Shown: positions 11,727-22,023, numbered from the stretch's first letter. The stretch is DNA of 64,000 nucleotides from Moraxella atlantae NBRC 14588 (GCF_001591265.1 NZ_BCUL01000006.1:62001-126000); one strand, 5' to 3'. Notes: generated by a model not told the origin, from the letters alone. Program-made: numbers and translations.

Positions 11727-12800
11727 TTAGAACAAGTACTCTAAACCTGCACCAATTGCCATGCCGTCGGTTTCAGTTTTGGTTTTTACAACCGTGCCGT
11801 TACCATCTTTGACGTTGCTGACGACTTCTTTGTATTCGTTGTTGCGGTAGCCACCATAAACGTGACCAATCGCTTGTTTACTAAAGGCATATTTACCGCC
11901 AATGACAAATTGTTGGCTGTCGGCATCGTTGTTAAAGGCAACATTGTCGATAAAATCCGCTTGTGCGTATACTTTCCATGGGCTGGCTGTTTGGTAAGTA
12001 CCGCTGATTGAGAATACATTCTCATCTTTGCCATCATTTTCTTTAGCTTTATCAAGCTGATACAACGCACCGATGCCCACAGTGTTGTTCAAATCATACG
12101 CACCGCTGATACGCGTGGTTTTGAAGTCACCTGCTTGAATGTAAGTGATACCACCACGATAAGGCTGACCTTCAGGCTCATATTTTACACCCACACCCCA
12201 GCCTTCATGCCCTAAGCCGTTGTGTTCGCTCTTGTTGTCAAGCGCGTACATTGCCATAAAGTTCATGCCGTTGTAATCAGGTGATACATAAGCAAAGGCG
12301 TTGTTAATGCGGTTACCGTCCCACGCTGCATCGCCAAAGCTGTTATCAAATTGCCCCACGGCTTGGCTAACATAATTGATGCTATCATCAATCGCTGACA
12401 AACGACCTGCCAATAGCGTACCGTATTGTTTGTTGGCTAGACCCAAATAGGTATCACGTGAATAAAATTGTTTTTTGCCGTTGTCGTCCGCATCGACATC
12501 GATACCGTATTCTAGCTGATACACCACATCGGTGTTGTCGGTTAAATTCTCCGCCCCTTTCAAACCAATACGTGATGAGTTAGAATTCAGCTCAGTCACA
12601 TCGCCGCCATCGGTGCTGGTTTTTGTGCTGTTGGTGCTTACTTTACCATTCACATAAGTGTCGGTGGTGGTCGTTACATCGGTGTCGCCGCCGCTGACAT
12701 AGTCTAATGTTAAAAATGCTTTACCATAAACGGTTGGTGCAGCGTTTGCTACTGATACACCACATGCTGCTAGGGCAGCCATCAAGACAAGTTTTTTCAT
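11727..12800 (-). CDS. Outer membrane porin (general Gram-negative porin family)
   Basis: Trimeric beta-barrel for diffusion of small hydrophilic solutes. 357 residues: signal peptide about 1-20 (MKKLVLMAALAACGVSVANA), then PTVYGKAFLTLDYV, the typical first strand, alternating amphipathic strands throughout, the SSRIGLKGAENL and RDTYLGLANKQYGTLLAGR signatures, and a C-terminal aromatic residue (GAGLEYLF) for BAM recognition. The ATG at 12800 has a full GGAGG site seven bases upstream, fitting high expression. Paralogous to the next gene, with which it shares strand order and the GLANKQYGTLLAGR block. Substrate cannot be told from sequence. Confidence 0.92.
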   Translation of the reverse strand: MKKLVLMAALAACGVSVANAAPTVYGKAFLTLDYVSGGDTDVTTTTDTYVNGKVSTNSTKTSTDGGDVTELNSNSSRIGLKGAENLTDNTDVVYQLEYGIDVDADDNGKKQFYSRDTYLGLANKQYGTLLAGRLSAIDDSINYVSQAVGQFDNSFGDAAWDGNRINNAFAYVSPDYNGMNFMAMYALDNKSEHNGLGHEGWGVGVKYEPEGQPYRGGITYIQAGDFKTTRISGAYDLNNTVGIGALYQLDKAKENDGKDENVFSISGTYQTASPWKVYAQADFIDNVAFNNDADSQQFVIGGKYAFSKQAIGHVYGGYRNNEYKEVVSNVKDGNGTVVKTKTETDGMAIGAGLEYLF

Positions 12801-12922
12801 CCGTCACCTCCAAAAAATAACGCATCAAAATCAGTTTTGGTGTGGTAAGTCCCTAACTGCTTATTTGCCGTGCCATACATATTACGGCAACAAATTTTAC
12901 CAAAAGCTGTTTGATTAGCCCT

Positions 12923-12950
12923 AGCATAGCAACTTTGCAATATTTTGCAA
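12923..12950 (-). promoter_or_regulatory. Candidate promoter of porin gene 1
   Basis: Minus strand TTGCAA (12950-12945), 16-base spacer, TATGCT (12928-12923), about 125 bp upstream of the ATG. The repeated TTGCAATAT around the -35 could be a regulator site. By eye only. Confidence 0.4.
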
Positions 12951-13000
12951 TATATTTTTGCATTTTTTTAGAAGTGTTATCTTTTTGTAAAGATGCAATA

Positions 13001-13028
13001 AAAAACTCACCCAGTTGGGTGAGTTTTT
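13001..13028 (-). terminator. Terminator of porin gene 2
   Basis: AAAAACTCACCC and GGGTGAGTTTTT around a 4-base loop, 20 bp after the porin 2 stop; T-tracts on both strands. Confidence 0.88.
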
Positions 13029-13047
13029 CTAAACAATTTAGCCAGGA

Positions 13048-14157
13048 TTAGAATTTGTATTCTAGACCTGCACCGATAACGGTATCATCTTTGTAGTGAT
13101 CGCGATCCACTTGACCTGCGTAAATGTGACCGATTGCAGCCTTGCTAAAGGCATACTCGCCACCAACCGCGATTTCTGTAGCGTCGTTATTACCAAAGTC
13201 AGTATTGGCATACTGTGCTTTGATTGCCCATTTGCTTTCAGGTAGCTTGTATTTACCAGACACTAACCAAGTTTTGGCATCGTCTTTGTTATCGTAGATG
13301 TCAGCGTTTTGGTACAATGCACCTAGAACAAGATTGCTCATCATCGAGCCTTGACCCATGTTCATTTTACCCAAATCAACCGAACCTGCGATACGCCACG
13401 CGCTATCTGCCGCCCCTACGTTGCTGTCATAGCCAGCAGCTAGGTACATGCCGTTTTGGTCATAAGCGAGCATCGCTGAGTAGCCGTTGTCTTTAACTTT
13501 CTTTTCGCTGTATACCGCTGGCTGCGCAGCTACACCTTTTACTAGCACAGTACCGTCTGGAAGCTTAACTTCTTTGACTTCTTTTACTGCAGGTTTTAGC
13601 ACCACATGACCGTCTGCATCAGTTTCTGATAGAGAAACAGCTGCCATAAAGGTTACAGGCATACCAACGATAGCAGGTGATTTATAAGCGATTACGTTAT
13701 TAGCGCGTTCCTCACCAAGTTTTTCAAAACCTTTTGGACCGATTTTGTCCAATGACAAACCAGCACCAGAGTTATTGGTGAACACATCCACACTGCCTTT
13801 TGATAGCTTAAATGGTGTATCGTGACGACCTGCCAATAGTGTACCGTATTGACGGTTTGACAAACCGATATATGTGTTGCGTGATTTGAACTGCGTGGTG
13901 TCGCTATCAGGTGATACACCGTATTCAAGTTGATAAACCAAATCGATGTCATCGTTTAGGCTGTCTTCACCACGAAAGCCGATACGTGAAGAGTTGTCGT
14001 TCAATTTAAAAGTATCTTCATCTTTTTTAGAAGAGTCATCATAGTCGGTAGAAACATAATCCGTTGATAGGAAGATTTTACCGTATACTTTTGGCGCTGC
14101 TTGGGCAGACGAGATTGAGGCGATAGCGATCGCTGATACAAGGGCGATTTTTTTCAT
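13048..14157 (-). CDS. Outer membrane porin, second paralogue
   Basis: 369 residues from the ATG at 14157 (GGAG upstream); a longer frame begins at a GTG and is not needed. Signal peptide MKKIALVSAIAIASISSAQA, then PKVYGKIFLSTDYVS, a beta-barrel with SSRIGFRGEDSL and RNTYIGLSNRQYGTLLAGRHD (the constriction-loop region), and a terminal GAGLEYKF. It carries a Lys/Val-rich insertion around residues 175-205 (ending AQPAVYSEKKVKDNG), probably an extracellular or constriction loop absent from porin 1. Transcribed separately from porin 1, which has its own terminator and likely promoter. A general porin; specificity unknown. Confidence 0.92.
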   Translation of the reverse strand: MKKIALVSAIAIASISSAQAAPKVYGKIFLSTDYVSTDYDDSSKKDEDTFKLNDNSSRIGFRGEDSLNDDIDLVYQLEYGVSPDSDTTQFKSRNTYIGLSNRQYGTLLAGRHDTPFKLSKGSVDVFTNNSGAGLSLDKIGPKGFEKLGEERANNVIAYKSPAIVGMPVTFMAAVSLSETDADGHVVLKPAVKEVKEVKLPDGTVLVKGVAAQPAVYSEKKVKDNGYSAMLAYDQNGMYLAAGYDSNVGAADSAWRIAGSVDLGKMNMGQGSMMSNLVLGALYQNADIYDNKDDAKTWLVSGKYKLPESKWAIKAQYANTDFGNNDATEIAVGGEYAFSKAAIGHIYAGQVDRDHYKDDTVIGAGLEYKF

Positions 14158-14566
14158 GGATATCACTCCGTGGAAAGTTAAATGAACCGCTACATAAATA
14201 AGTGGGTTGTTTGTGGCGAGTGGCGTGCCAAAATTGTCATACGCCAGCTAACCTCTAACACTGCCTAACAAACAGCTTAGTTAGCGCAAATTTTGCCAAT
14301 AAATTGTTACAAAATTGTGAAATCACGACAAGAATTTAGCAATTTATTCACTACAGGTTTTAACGGTTGCCGTGTTTTTTGTAACATTACTGCCACTGCT
14401 ACCTTGTACTGTGAGTGAATTTAGGGCTACATTTTGCAACACTTGGCAATAAACAGGCATAGTTTAAAACGTAATTATCAAATATACAAGTTTTGTTACA
14501 ATTAATTTTTGCTATTAAAAAAGCGTCTGATACTGACCAGACGCTTTGGTTAGGTTTAAGTCAAAA
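14158..14566 (-). other. 409-bp intergenic region upstream of porin gene 2
   Basis: AT-rich leader between the glcB terminator and the porin 2 ATG. I see no open reading frame and no convincing promoter pair; several TTGTTAC/GTAACA-like words occur but without clear spacing. It probably holds a long porin 5' leader, which is often an sRNA target in this gene class (inference). Confidence 0.4.
14515..14547 (-). terminator. Terminator of glcB
   Basis: AAAGCGTCTG and CAGACGCTTT around a nine-base loop with a T run on the minus strand, 20 bp after the glcB stop at 14567. Confidence 0.88.
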
Positions 14567-16810
14567 TCAAGCGTTAGCGCGCTTTAGTGCCAGACGTGCG
14601 CGGTGCAACAATGGTTCGGTGTAGCCGCTTGGTTGGCGTGTGCCTTCAAAGATCAAATCACGCGCGGCATTGTATGCGTAGCCGTCAAAGTTAGGTGCCA
14701 TCGGGCGGTAGTTGGGATCACCTGCGTTTTGTTGATCAACGACTTTTGCCATGCGCTGCAAGGTTTCATCGACCTGCTCAGCGGTGACAATGCCATGTAG
14801 CAGCCAGTTGGCAACATGCTGACTTGAGATACGCAAGGTTGCGCGGTCTTCCATCAAGCCAATATTGTCAATATCAGGCACTTTTGAGCAGCCGATGCCT
14901 TGATCTACCCAACGCACGACATAGCCCAAAATACCTTGAATGTTGTTGTCAAGTTCTTGCGCGATTTCTTCGTCACTCCAGTCGGTAGCTTGTGCCAGTG
15001 GAATGGTCAATAGGTCGTCAAGCGCGTCTGGGCTTTGACCTTGATCAAGCTGCTGCTGGATATTTGCCAGTACGTCAAACACATCGGTGTCATGGTAGTG
15101 GATGGCGTGCAAGGTCGCGCCTGTGGGCGATGGTACCCATGCGCAAGTTGCGCCTGATTTGGGGTGCGCCCCTTTGCTTGCTAGCATAGCGTGCATGTTG
15201 TCAGGCTGCGCCCACATGCCTTTGCCAATTTGCGCTTTGCCTGCAAGTCCCGTATCAACCCCGATTTGCACGTTTTGACGTTCATACGCGCTTAGCCAGT
15301 CGGTGTTTTTCATGGCATTTTTGCGTACAAACGCGCCTGCTTGCATGCTGGTGTGCATCTCATCGCCCGTGCGATCCATAAAGCCTGTGTTAATAAAAAT
15401 CACCCGATGACGTGCGGCGCGGATACAGGCTTTTAGGTTGGCACTGGTACGACGTTCTTCGTCCATAATGCCGATTTTAAGCGTATTTTCGGGCAGTCCC
15501 AACGCACGCTCAACCGCGGCAAATAAATCCACGGTAAATTGGACTTCCTCTACCCCGTGCATTTTTGGCTTGACGATATACATGGAGCCTGTGCGCGAGT
15601 TGGGCAGGCGGTTGTCATGGCGCAAATCGGGTAAGGCGCACAGTGGCGTAATAAGCGCGTCCATGATGCCTTCATAGATTTCATGGGTTTGTCCATTGTT
15701 GTCTTTCACCAAAATCGCAGGGTTGGTCATCAGATGCCCGACGTTACGAATCAACATCAACGAACGCCCTGGCAAGCTAAACACTTCACCATTTGGTGCG
15801 GTGTATTCGCGGTCTGGCTGCATGGTGCGCGTCATGGTTTTGCCGTTTTTGTCAAACGTTTCGGCAAGCTCGCCTGTCATCAAGCCAAACCAATTACGAT
15901 ATACTTCGGTTTTTTCTTCAGCATCGACAGCGGCTACCGAATCTTCACAGTCTTGAATTGTGGTGACAGCGGCTTCTAATAAGACATCTTTGATGCCTGC
16001 AGGGTCGGTTTTACCTATCGGGCTATCGGCGTCAATTTGGATGTCGGCGTGTAAGCCATTGTGCTTGAGCAACACCGCGCTAGGTTGGCTGGCATTACCC
16101 GTATAACCAACAAATTGTGCGCTATCTTGTAATGCGGTCTGGCGCTCACCTTGCTTAACCACAAGCTTGCCATCGCTTACGGCAAAGCCTGTCACATCGG
16201 TATAGCTGCCATCTTGTAGGGCAAAATGCTTGTCCAAAAAGTCTTTGGCAAATGCGATGACCGCCGCGCCACGGGTCGGGTTATAGCTCTTGCCTTTTTC
16301 TTGGCCGTTGTCTTCGCTGATAGCGTCCGTACCATACAACGCGTCATATAGGCTGCCCCAGCGCGCATTGGCGGCGTTGAGGGCATAGCGTGCGTTGCGC
16401 ACAGGCACAACCAACTGCGGCGCGGCAATGTGCGCAATTTCGTCATCAACATGTTGCGTATCTACGCTAAAATCTTCGCCCTGCGGCTGTAAGTAGCCTA
16501 TCTTTTGCAAAAATGCGCGGTAGGCTTCGCGGTTGATTTGTCCATCTTTAGCAGGATTTGCCTTGTGCCAGTCGTCAATTTGTTGTTGAAATTGATCGCG
16601 CTTGGCAAGCAGTTCACGGTTGCGTGGTGTGAATTCTTTGACGATGTTTTCAAAATCTTGCCAATATTTGTTGCTATCGATTTTGACCACGGGCAAGACT
16701 TCATTTTCAATAAAATCATACAGTTGCTGATCAATGAGTAAATCGCCCTTGCTGACACGCTGGGCGGTATCTGCTGGTGTACTGGCATGGTGTGGTTGTT
16801 GGTTTGTCAT
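14567..16810 (-). CDS. glcB: Malate synthase G
   Basis: Glyoxylate-cycle/glycolate pathway enzyme: acetyl-CoA plus glyoxylate gives malate; cytoplasmic monomer. 747 residues from the ATG at 16810, which has AAGGAAG eight bases upstream; a frame starting at 16846 has no such site. Family motifs: [26 protein letters not shown] near 130, [42 protein letters not shown] (active-site Arg), [16 protein letters not shown], and [11 protein letters not shown]. Length matches isoform G (about 720), not isoform A. Single-gene unit; together with ETF-QO and the lack of sugar genes here it fits growth on acetate or fatty acids. Confidence 0.96.
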   Translation of the reverse strand: MTNQQPHHASTPADTAQRVSKGDLLIDQQLYDFIENEVLPVVKIDSNKYWQDFENIVKEFTPRNRELLAKRDQFQQQIDDWHKANPAKDGQINREAYRAFLQKIGYLQPQGEDFSVDTQHVDDEIAHIAAPQLVVPVRNARYALNAANARWGSLYDALYGTDAISEDNGQEKGKSYNPTRGAAVIAFAKDFLDKHFALQDGSYTDVTGFAVSDGKLVVKQGERQTALQDSAQFVGYTGNASQPSAVLLKHNGLHADIQIDADSPIGKTDPAGIKDVLLEAAVTTIQDCEDSVAAVDAEEKTEVYRNWFGLMTGELAETFDKNGKTMTRTMQPDREYTAPNGEVFSLPGRSLMLIRNVGHLMTNPAILVKDNNGQTHEIYEGIMDALITPLCALPDLRHDNRLPNSRTGSMYIVKPKMHGVEEVQFTVDLFAAVERALGLPENTLKIGIMDEERRTSANLKACIRAARHRVIFINTGFMDRTGDEMHTSMQAGAFVRKNAMKNTDWLSAYERQNVQIGVDTGLAGKAQIGKGMWAQPDNMHAMLASKGAHPKSGATCAWVPSPTGATLHAIHYHDTDVFDVLANIQQQLDQGQSPDALDDLLTIPLAQATDWSDEEIAQELDNNIQGILGYVVRWVDQGIGCSKVPDIDNIGLMEDRATLRISSQHVANWLLHGIVTAEQVDETLQRMAKVVDQQNAGDPNYRPMAPNFDGYAYNAARDLIFEGTRQPSGYTEPLLHRARLALKRANA

Positions 16811-17073
16811 TGTCTTGGCTTCCTTTTTCCCTGTCATTGCTATCATTTTTTGCCATCGTTCAATAAACGCTGGCTTGCCTGCATGGCATAATTTGATTAT
16901 ACGATTATCATTTGATGAAATAAAGAAATATAATACATTTATTTTTGAAATATATAGTCAAATTCTTGTTTAACTTGCCCACATTGAGATTTTTGAGCAC
17001 CACGTATATACGGGCTAGGCGCAAAAACTGGCTGTGCTATAATCATATTTTTGATCACTTTTTGCTATGCCAT

Positions 17074-17763
17074 ATGACCAATTCTGATTTCACCCAAGCT
17101 GATGTGGTGCCCACCAATAGCGATGTGCTAACACAGCCTTACCCTGCCGCGCCCATTGATATGCAGCCCATTCAAACGTTTTTGGGCTGCCCAACGCCTG
17201 ATAAATGGCTAAATGCGGCACTGGCAGATTTGCCCACGATTTTGCAAGACCATGCCAATTGTGAAAAAAAAGCGGCAGGTACGGCGATGAACTTGGTGTT
17301 TCGTTATATGTCGCATACAGATTTGCAGCGCAAACTGGCGCAGCTAATCCGTGAGGAAATGCTACATTATGAGCAGGTGCTTGATTTGATGGAAGCGCGC
17401 GGACTGGCGTGGCGGCATATCCCTGCAGGGCGCTATGCCGAACGGCTGCTGCGCCACAAGCGCACGTTTGAACCTGCGGCAATGATAGATGTGCTAATCA
17501 TCGGGGCATTTATTGAGGCACGCTCGTGCGAACGTTTTGCAGCATTGGCGGCGGTGGTAGCCGATGACGAATTGGCGCGGTATTATCGTTATTTGCTTAA
17601 ATCTGAAAGCCGCCATTTTGAGGATTATTTGGCATTGGCGCAAAACTTGTCGGATGATCCGATTGATGAACGTGTGGCATTTTTTCGCACAGTCGAGTGT
17701 GAGCTGATTAGCACACCTGACAGCGAATTGCGTTTTCATAGTGGTGTGCCAGACTGGCTGTAA
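17074..17763 (+). CDS. miaE: tRNA-(2-methylthio-N6-isopentenyladenosine-37) hydroxylase
   Basis: Non-haem diiron oxygenase hydroxylating ms2i6A37 in tRNAs reading UNN codons. 229 residues from the ATG at 17074; the frame is open further upstream but that part has no similarity. Ferritin-like four-helix bundle with carboxylate/His pairs: EKKAAG near 70, REEMLHYEQV near 100, GAFIEARSCERF near 148, and ESRHFEDYLAL near 183. FLGCPTPDKWL near residue 30 is also characteristic. Monocistronic, with a terminator 16 bp downstream. No clear ribosome-binding site precedes the ATG. Confidence 0.92.
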   Translation: MTNSDFTQADVVPTNSDVLTQPYPAAPIDMQPIQTFLGCPTPDKWLNAALADLPTILQDHANCEKKAAGTAMNLVFRYMSHTDLQRKLAQLIREEMLHYEQVLDLMEARGLAWRHIPAGRYAERLLRHKRTFEPAAMIDVLIIGAFIEARSCERFAALAAVVADDELARYYRYLLKSESRHFEDYLALAQNLSDDPIDERVAFFRTVECELISTPDSELRFHSGVPDWL

Positions 17764-17778
17764 TGAATGAATCTAACA

Positions 17779-17807
17779 AAAAAGACAGCATTGGCTGTCT
17801 TTTTTTG
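17779..17807 (+). terminator. Terminator of miaE
   Basis: AAAGACAGC and GCTGTCTTT around ATTG, with seven Ts. It lies 16 bp after miaE, and the inverted version may end the minus-strand gene at 17822. Confidence 0.9.
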
Positions 17808-17821
17808 TGTCGCATGAAACC

Positions 17822-18133
17822 TCACTCACTGCCCGTGTTGGGTTTAGAGCCATCGGGGTTTAGCGTGCGGCTCTGGGCGTTTTCGGGGTTGGCGTAGCGA
17901 TTAAGCGTGTTGATTTCTGCACTTTGTGGCACATCGTTGCCTGCGGTGTGGGTATTGACGCCACCATCAAACGCTTGCCCTGGTTGGTCGCGGCGGTCGG
18001 GTTCTTCGGCAGGCTTGTCGCCACGATTGACGTGTTGGTCTTGTTCGGCTGCCAATGGGCGTACTAAATCAGCGCCTTCTGGCGTCGCGCTGGGTTGGGT
18101 GAGCGAATCGGGGTGAATATTGGGTGCTTGCAT
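17822..18133 (-). CDS. Small hydrophilic protein, probably disordered (member 1 of 3)
   Basis: 103 residues rich in D, N, P, Q and E, with no signal peptide, membrane segment, Cys or Trp and few aromatics; no domain recognised. It begins MQAPNIHPDSL and contains PAEEPDRRDQPGQAFDGGVN, whose DQPGQAFDGG-like composition recalls stress-induced hydrophilins. The ATG at 18133 has AAAGG upstream. It lies 52 bp after the 207-aa gene and may be co-transcribed with it. Probably a real gene because of its ribosome-binding site and the matching character of its two neighbours. Function unknown. Confidence 0.65.
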   Translation of the reverse strand: MQAPNIHPDSLTQPSATPEGADLVRPLAAEQDQHVNRGDKPAEEPDRRDQPGQAFDGGVNTHTAGNDVPQSAEINTLNRYANPENAQSRTLNPDGSKPNTGSE

Positions 18134-18185
18134 GGTTTGCCTTTAAGTTCTAATCTTCTTTTAGGGTTTAAAAATAGATGGCTGG

Positions 18186-18809
18186 TTATTCATCGTGTTC
18201 GCGTGGCACGTCATAGCTACCATCTGATAGGCGATCAAGGTGATCGACGTGAGCTTCTGAGGTGCTCTCTAGCGGATAGCTGCGTGTTTCGCTGATAGCC
18301 TCACCTTGCTGAGGCAGCACTTGTAACGGGTCGCCTGATGTTTGGCTGACGACTGTCTGCGCTTCTGTGGTTGGCGTTTTGACGGCTGCTTGTGGGCGAT
18401 TGTCAAAAATATCGGGCGTTTCGGTAGCAGGGGCTTTGCCTGCGGTCACACCTTCACCTGCTTGGTGAGTGACGCTGTCTTCAACAACGGCATTGCCTGC
18501 AGCGTGGTTAAGGTTGGTAGGATCAGTGCTTAAGATGCTTTGGGTGTCGGTAATACCTGCAGTATTATGCGGCGCACTGTCTGCAGTCGATACGCCATTT
18601 GGGTTGATATTTTTTAGGCTTTCTGGATTGGTCACTTCACCGTCAGCTGTACGGTTTAGGTTGGTTGGGTCGGTGCTCAATACGCCACTGGTAGTGGCGT
18701 TGTCTGCGCTAGCGTCGGGGGCATCGCGATATTCGACGCCTGTTGGTTCAACTTTGTTAGAAATATTGCTGACACCGTTTGGGTTGGTGGTTGATTGGTC
18801 GTTTGACAT
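18186..18809 (-). CDS. Repeat-bearing hydrophilic protein, probably disordered (member 2 of 3)
   Basis: 207 residues dominated by S, T, N, D, A, P and V; no Cys, no membrane span. It has an internal duplication: GVLSTDPTNLNRTADGEV and SILSTDPTNLNHAAGNAV about 53 residues apart, plus NPNGVSN and NPNGVST. The ATG at 18809 has AGGA eight bases before it. The C-terminus is acidic with His (EAHVDHLDRLSDG). The upstream gene of similar composition is separated by a terminator. No family recognised; a cytoplasmic stress or desiccation protectant is only a guess from composition. Confidence 0.65.
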   Translation of the reverse strand: MSNDQSTTNPNGVSNISNKVEPTGVEYRDAPDASADNATTSGVLSTDPTNLNRTADGEVTNPESLKNINPNGVSTADSAPHNTAGITDTQSILSTDPTNLNHAAGNAVVEDSVTHQAGEGVTAGKAPATETPDIFDNRPQAAVKTPTTEAQTVVSQTSGDPLQVLPQQGEAISETRSYPLESTSEAHVDHLDRLSDGSYDVPREHDE

Positions 18810-18865
18810 GCTGGTTTTCCTGTTATTTTATCTGGCTAGTATCGGGTTTTGGTGGGTTATTTGGT

Positions 18866-18907
18866 CAAAAAAAGCGCGTTTATCGTAACGTGTCGTTAAA
18901 CGCGCTG
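18866..18907 (-). terminator. Terminator between hydrophilic genes 3 and 2
   Basis: AGCGCGTTTA (18873-18882) pairs with TAAACGCGCT (18897-18906). On the minus strand the stem is followed by TTTTTTT, 53 bp after the stop of the 89-aa gene at 18960. Confidence 0.85.
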
Positions 18908-18959
18908 TGGGTTATGGGCGGACTTAGCAATCAATAGCTAACAAGCGCACGGCTTGCTT

Positions 18960-19229
18960 TTATTTATCGGTGCGTAGTGCGTCATCGACAAATGGGGTTT
19001 CTTCATCGCCGCGTAGGTTTTGCGCCTGAGCACCGCCTGATAGCGTCTGCCCTGCTTGCTCAGCGGCTTGACGCGCGTCATTGCTGGCATCTGAGTCCAG
19101 ATTTTGTGCCAGTTCGGCAGGGTTTACGTCATCCACGGCTTGTTGTAAGTCTGTTGGTTGGACTTGGCTGGCTGGGTTAAGGCTGGTGCTGCTGTCTTGG
19201 TTGGCTTGGCTTGGGTCAATATTTGTCAT
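18960..19229 (-). CDS. Small hydrophilic protein, probably disordered (member 3 of 3)
   Basis: 89 residues, acidic, rich in D, Q, A, N and S, without Cys, Trp or membrane segment. Starts MTNIDPSQANQ; middle DLQQAVDDVNPAELAQNLDSD could form an amphipathic helix; ends PFVDDALRTDK. The ATG at 19229 has AAAGGA upstream. First of three such genes on the same strand between ppk and miaE, but closed by its own terminator. No domain recognised. The composition match with the two downstream genes suggests related roles or shared origin, though I see no clear sequence homology. Confidence 0.65.
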   Translation of the reverse strand: MTNIDPSQANQDSSTSLNPASQVQPTDLQQAVDDVNPAELAQNLDSDASNDARQAAEQAGQTLSGGAQAQNLRGDEETPFVDDALRTDK

Positions 19230-19387
19230 GGTGCATTCCTTTTGGCTTAAATTTTACTATGGGTTTGTTGAGGTTTTATCTTAGCAAAGTGGCATGTGTT
19301 TTTGCTTGTCTTTTGCATGTGAATCGGTAACAAGCTGTTATCGATTGTGAGTGGATAGCATGCCACGTTTGCTATATTGTGCCTGTT

Positions 19388-21616
19388 TTATCTTGATATT
19401 TTGTCGAGCAAATAGGCTTGCGCGCTAAAGGCCGCTTTGTCTTCATTTGGGGTGAGCGCGTGCCAGGTGCCGTTGGCGTCTAGCGACCATGCGTTGGTAT
19501 TGTCGCGCAGGTAGTTGTGTAGATCCTGCATGATACGCTTAAATACTTTGGCATCTTCGATTGGGAAGGCGACCTCAACGCGGTTAAACAGGTTGCGCTC
19601 CATCCAGTCTGCACTGGCACAGTACAAACGCGGTTGGTACTGATCAGCACGTTGGTCTTTTTTGGCAAGGTTTTGCGCTTGATCTAGCGTTTGGGTATTG
19701 CTGCCGTCGGTGTCTTCGCTACCGTTGGCAAAGTAGTACACGCGCGTGTGCTCCAAAAACCGCCCAACTATTGAGCGCACCTCGATATTGTCCGATACAC
19801 CTGCAAGTTGTGGGCGCAAGCAGCACATTGAACGGATGATCAGCTGTACTTTTACGCCTGCTTGCGAGGCAGCGTATAGTTTGTCGATGAGCTGCTGTTC
19901 GGTCAAGGCATTGACCTTGATGATGATATGCGCGCGCCGACCTGCTTTGGCATGGGCAATTTCATCATCGATAAAACTTAATAATCTGTCATGCAAGGTG
20001 AAAGGCGCGTGTAGCAGTTTTTGCAGTTTTGCAGGTCTGCCCATGCCCGTCAGTTCGTTAAAAATCTTATGCACGTCTTCGGTGATGGCAGGATTGGCGG
20101 TAAACAAGCCATAGTCGGTGTAGGCTTTGGCGTTACCTGCGTGGTAGTTGCCCGTGCCAAGATGGACATAACGACGGATTTTGTCGTCCTCACGGCGCAA
20201 AATCAGCATCAGCTTGGCATGGGTTTTGTAACCAACAATGCCATACACCACCACTGCACCTGCCTGTTGCAAGAGATTGGCAACCTCAATGTTGGATTTT
20301 TCATCAAAACGCGCGCGCAGCTCGATGACGGCGGTAACTTCTTTGCCCTTACGCGCCGCTTCGGCAAGGGCTTGTACGACTTCAGAATTGGTACCAGAAC
20401 GGTACAAGGTTTGTTTGATCGCTAGCACATTTGGGTCTTGCGCGGCTTGCCATAGCAGGTTGGTGACAGGCGCAAAGGCGTGAAATGGATGATGCACCAG
20501 GATGTCTTGCTTGCTGATCGCGGTAAAGACGTTGTCGTTTTTTTCAAAGGTTTCACGGCGAAACGCTTTGGGGATGGCATGGGTAAATGGCTGAAAGCGT
20601 AGATGCGGAATTTTAAAATCAAACAGCAGGCGCGTGAGATTGACTGGACCATTGACGCGGTAAAGCTGGTCTTTTTGTAGGCCAAACTCATCAAGCAGAT
20701 AATCGCTGATTTGGGCTGGGCAGTTGGTGGTCACCTCAAGGCGTACCTCAGCACCAAAGCGACGGTTATCCAGCTCGCCCTCAAGTGCTTTGGCGATATC
20801 TTCAACATCATCGGACAATGCCAAATCGGCGTTACGCGTCAAACGAAATTGATAGCACCCTGTCACCGTCATACCGGGGAACAGCTCGCCGATATGCTCA
20901 TGAATCACCGCAGTGAGCATGATGTGGTGCTCTCTACCACCTGTCAAGTCATCGGGCAGGCGAATGACACGCGGCAGGCTGCGCGGTGCAGGCACCACCG
21001 CCAGATTGATTTCACGCCCAAAACCATCTTTGCCCTCCAATGTCACGATGAAGTTTAGACTTTTATTCACCAAACGCGGAAATGGATGGGCAGGGTCAAT
21101 GCTGATGGGTGTCAGTACAGGCGCGACTTGGTTGTCAAAATACCATTTCACCCACTTGGCTTGCGCATCAGAGAGCTCATCGCGTTTGAGGTAGCGAATT
21201 TGCTGCTCTGCCAGTGCAGGCAAGATGATATCGTTTAAAATGCGGTACTGTTCCTCAACCGCCTTGTGCGCGATGGCAGAGATATATTTAAGCACTTGGC
21301 TTGGGTGCATACCGTCAATGCTGCTGACCCGATCGCCCATTTGGACTTTTTGTAACAAGCCAGACACGCGAATTTCAAAAAATTCATCCAAATTCGATGA
21401 AAAAATAATCAAAAAAAACAGCCGCTCAAGCAGTGGATGGCGTGGGTCTAATGCTTGCGCCAGCACGCGCTGGTGAAACTGCAACAACGACAATTCACGG
21501 TTAAAATACAGGTTGATGTCGCAATCGGCGTATTCAAACACTTCGGGGTAATGGATATCGGGTAATACGCTTGGCGTGGGGGGCAATTCGACGAGAATTT
21601 CTTCGGTGACTGACAT
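19388..21616 (-). CDS. ppk: Polyphosphate kinase 1
   Basis: Reversibly polymerises the gamma-phosphate of ATP into inorganic polyphosphate; membrane-associated. 742 residues: N-domain ([16 protein letters not shown] near 35), head domain, then two catalytic PLD-like domains. [20 protein letters not shown] near 470 holds the autophosphorylated His, and [16 protein letters not shown] near 610 the second His. RARFDEKSN near 410 binds ATP/Mg. Longer than the E. coli enzyme (about 688) because of an N-terminal extension of about 30 residues and a C-terminal Ala/Leu tail. No ppx follows. The upstream region contains an orphan bidirectional terminator (21776-21798). Confidence 0.95.
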   Translation of the reverse strand: MSVTEEILVELPPTPSVLPDIHYPEVFEYADCDINLYFNRELSLLQFHQRVLAQALDPRHPLLERLFFLIIFSSNLDEFFEIRVSGLLQKVQMGDRVSSIDGMHPSQVLKYISAIAHKAVEEQYRILNDIILPALAEQQIRYLKRDELSDAQAKWVKWYFDNQVAPVLTPISIDPAHPFPRLVNKSLNFIVTLEGKDGFGREINLAVVPAPRSLPRVIRLPDDLTGGREHHIMLTAVIHEHIGELFPGMTVTGCYQFRLTRNADLALSDDVEDIAKALEGELDNRRFGAEVRLEVTTNCPAQISDYLLDEFGLQKDQLYRVNGPVNLTRLLFDFKIPHLRFQPFTHAIPKAFRRETFEKNDNVFTAISKQDILVHHPFHAFAPVTNLLWQAAQDPNVLAIKQTLYRSGTNSEVVQALAEAARKGKEVTAVIELRARFDEKSNIEVANLLQQAGAVVVYGIVGYKTHAKLMLILRREDDKIRRYVHLGTGNYHAGNAKAYTDYGLFTANPAITEDVHKIFNELTGMGRPAKLQKLLHAPFTLHDRLLSFIDDEIAHAKAGRRAHIIIKVNALTEQQLIDKLYAASQAGVKVQLIIRSMCCLRPQLAGVSDNIEVRSIVGRFLEHTRVYYFANGSEDTDGSNTQTLDQAQNLAKKDQRADQYQPRLYCASADWMERNLFNRVEVAFPIEDAKVFKRIMQDLHNYLRDNTNAWSLDANGTWHALTPNEDKAAFSAQAYLLDKISR

Positions 21617-22023
21617 AATAGATTCCCTTGTTTCAATGTTTCAATAAAATTTTCATTCAATAAATTAACGTGTTATGCAAAACAGTCAATCTATTTTATG
21701 CTATAAAAAAGTTAATTGATAAATATCGGCTATCAAACCGTGGTTTATAGCAAAAGTTGCCAAAATGATACAAAAAAGCTAGCTATTAAGGCTGGCTTTA
21801 TAATTTTTTTTCATGTATAAAATTAAATTAGCTAAGCGATAAGATTTATCAAGTATTACTATCCAATTTTGGTCACTGTTTTGGTGACTGTGGTTTAGCG
21901 TATAAGGCTTAGCGTTTAATTTTTTGATGTTAAAATGTTAAAAAGGCAAATGCTAAAAAAGCATGAGTCACACACAATAGCCTACCTTAAGGCTGAATAT
22001 GACAAACAATTTGGAGGCATGCA
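21617..22023. other. 407-bp divergent intergenic region between ppk and the lipoprotein gene
   Basis: AT-rich and without an ORF longer than about 14 codons. It holds a terminator-like hairpin, AAGCTAGC (21776-21783) with GCTGGCTT (21791-21798), bounded by T-tracts on both strands though no gene ends here. There are also inverted repeats GCTATAAA...TTTATAGC (near 21700-21750) and GTCAC/GTGAC (21872-21888). A promoter for ppk and one for the plus gene must both lie here, but I could not place either securely. Confidence 0.45.

Noticed and set aside
14158-14566. A small RNA gene upstream of porin 2
   Set aside because: No promoter-terminator pair could be found apart from the glcB terminator, so there is nothing specific to support it.
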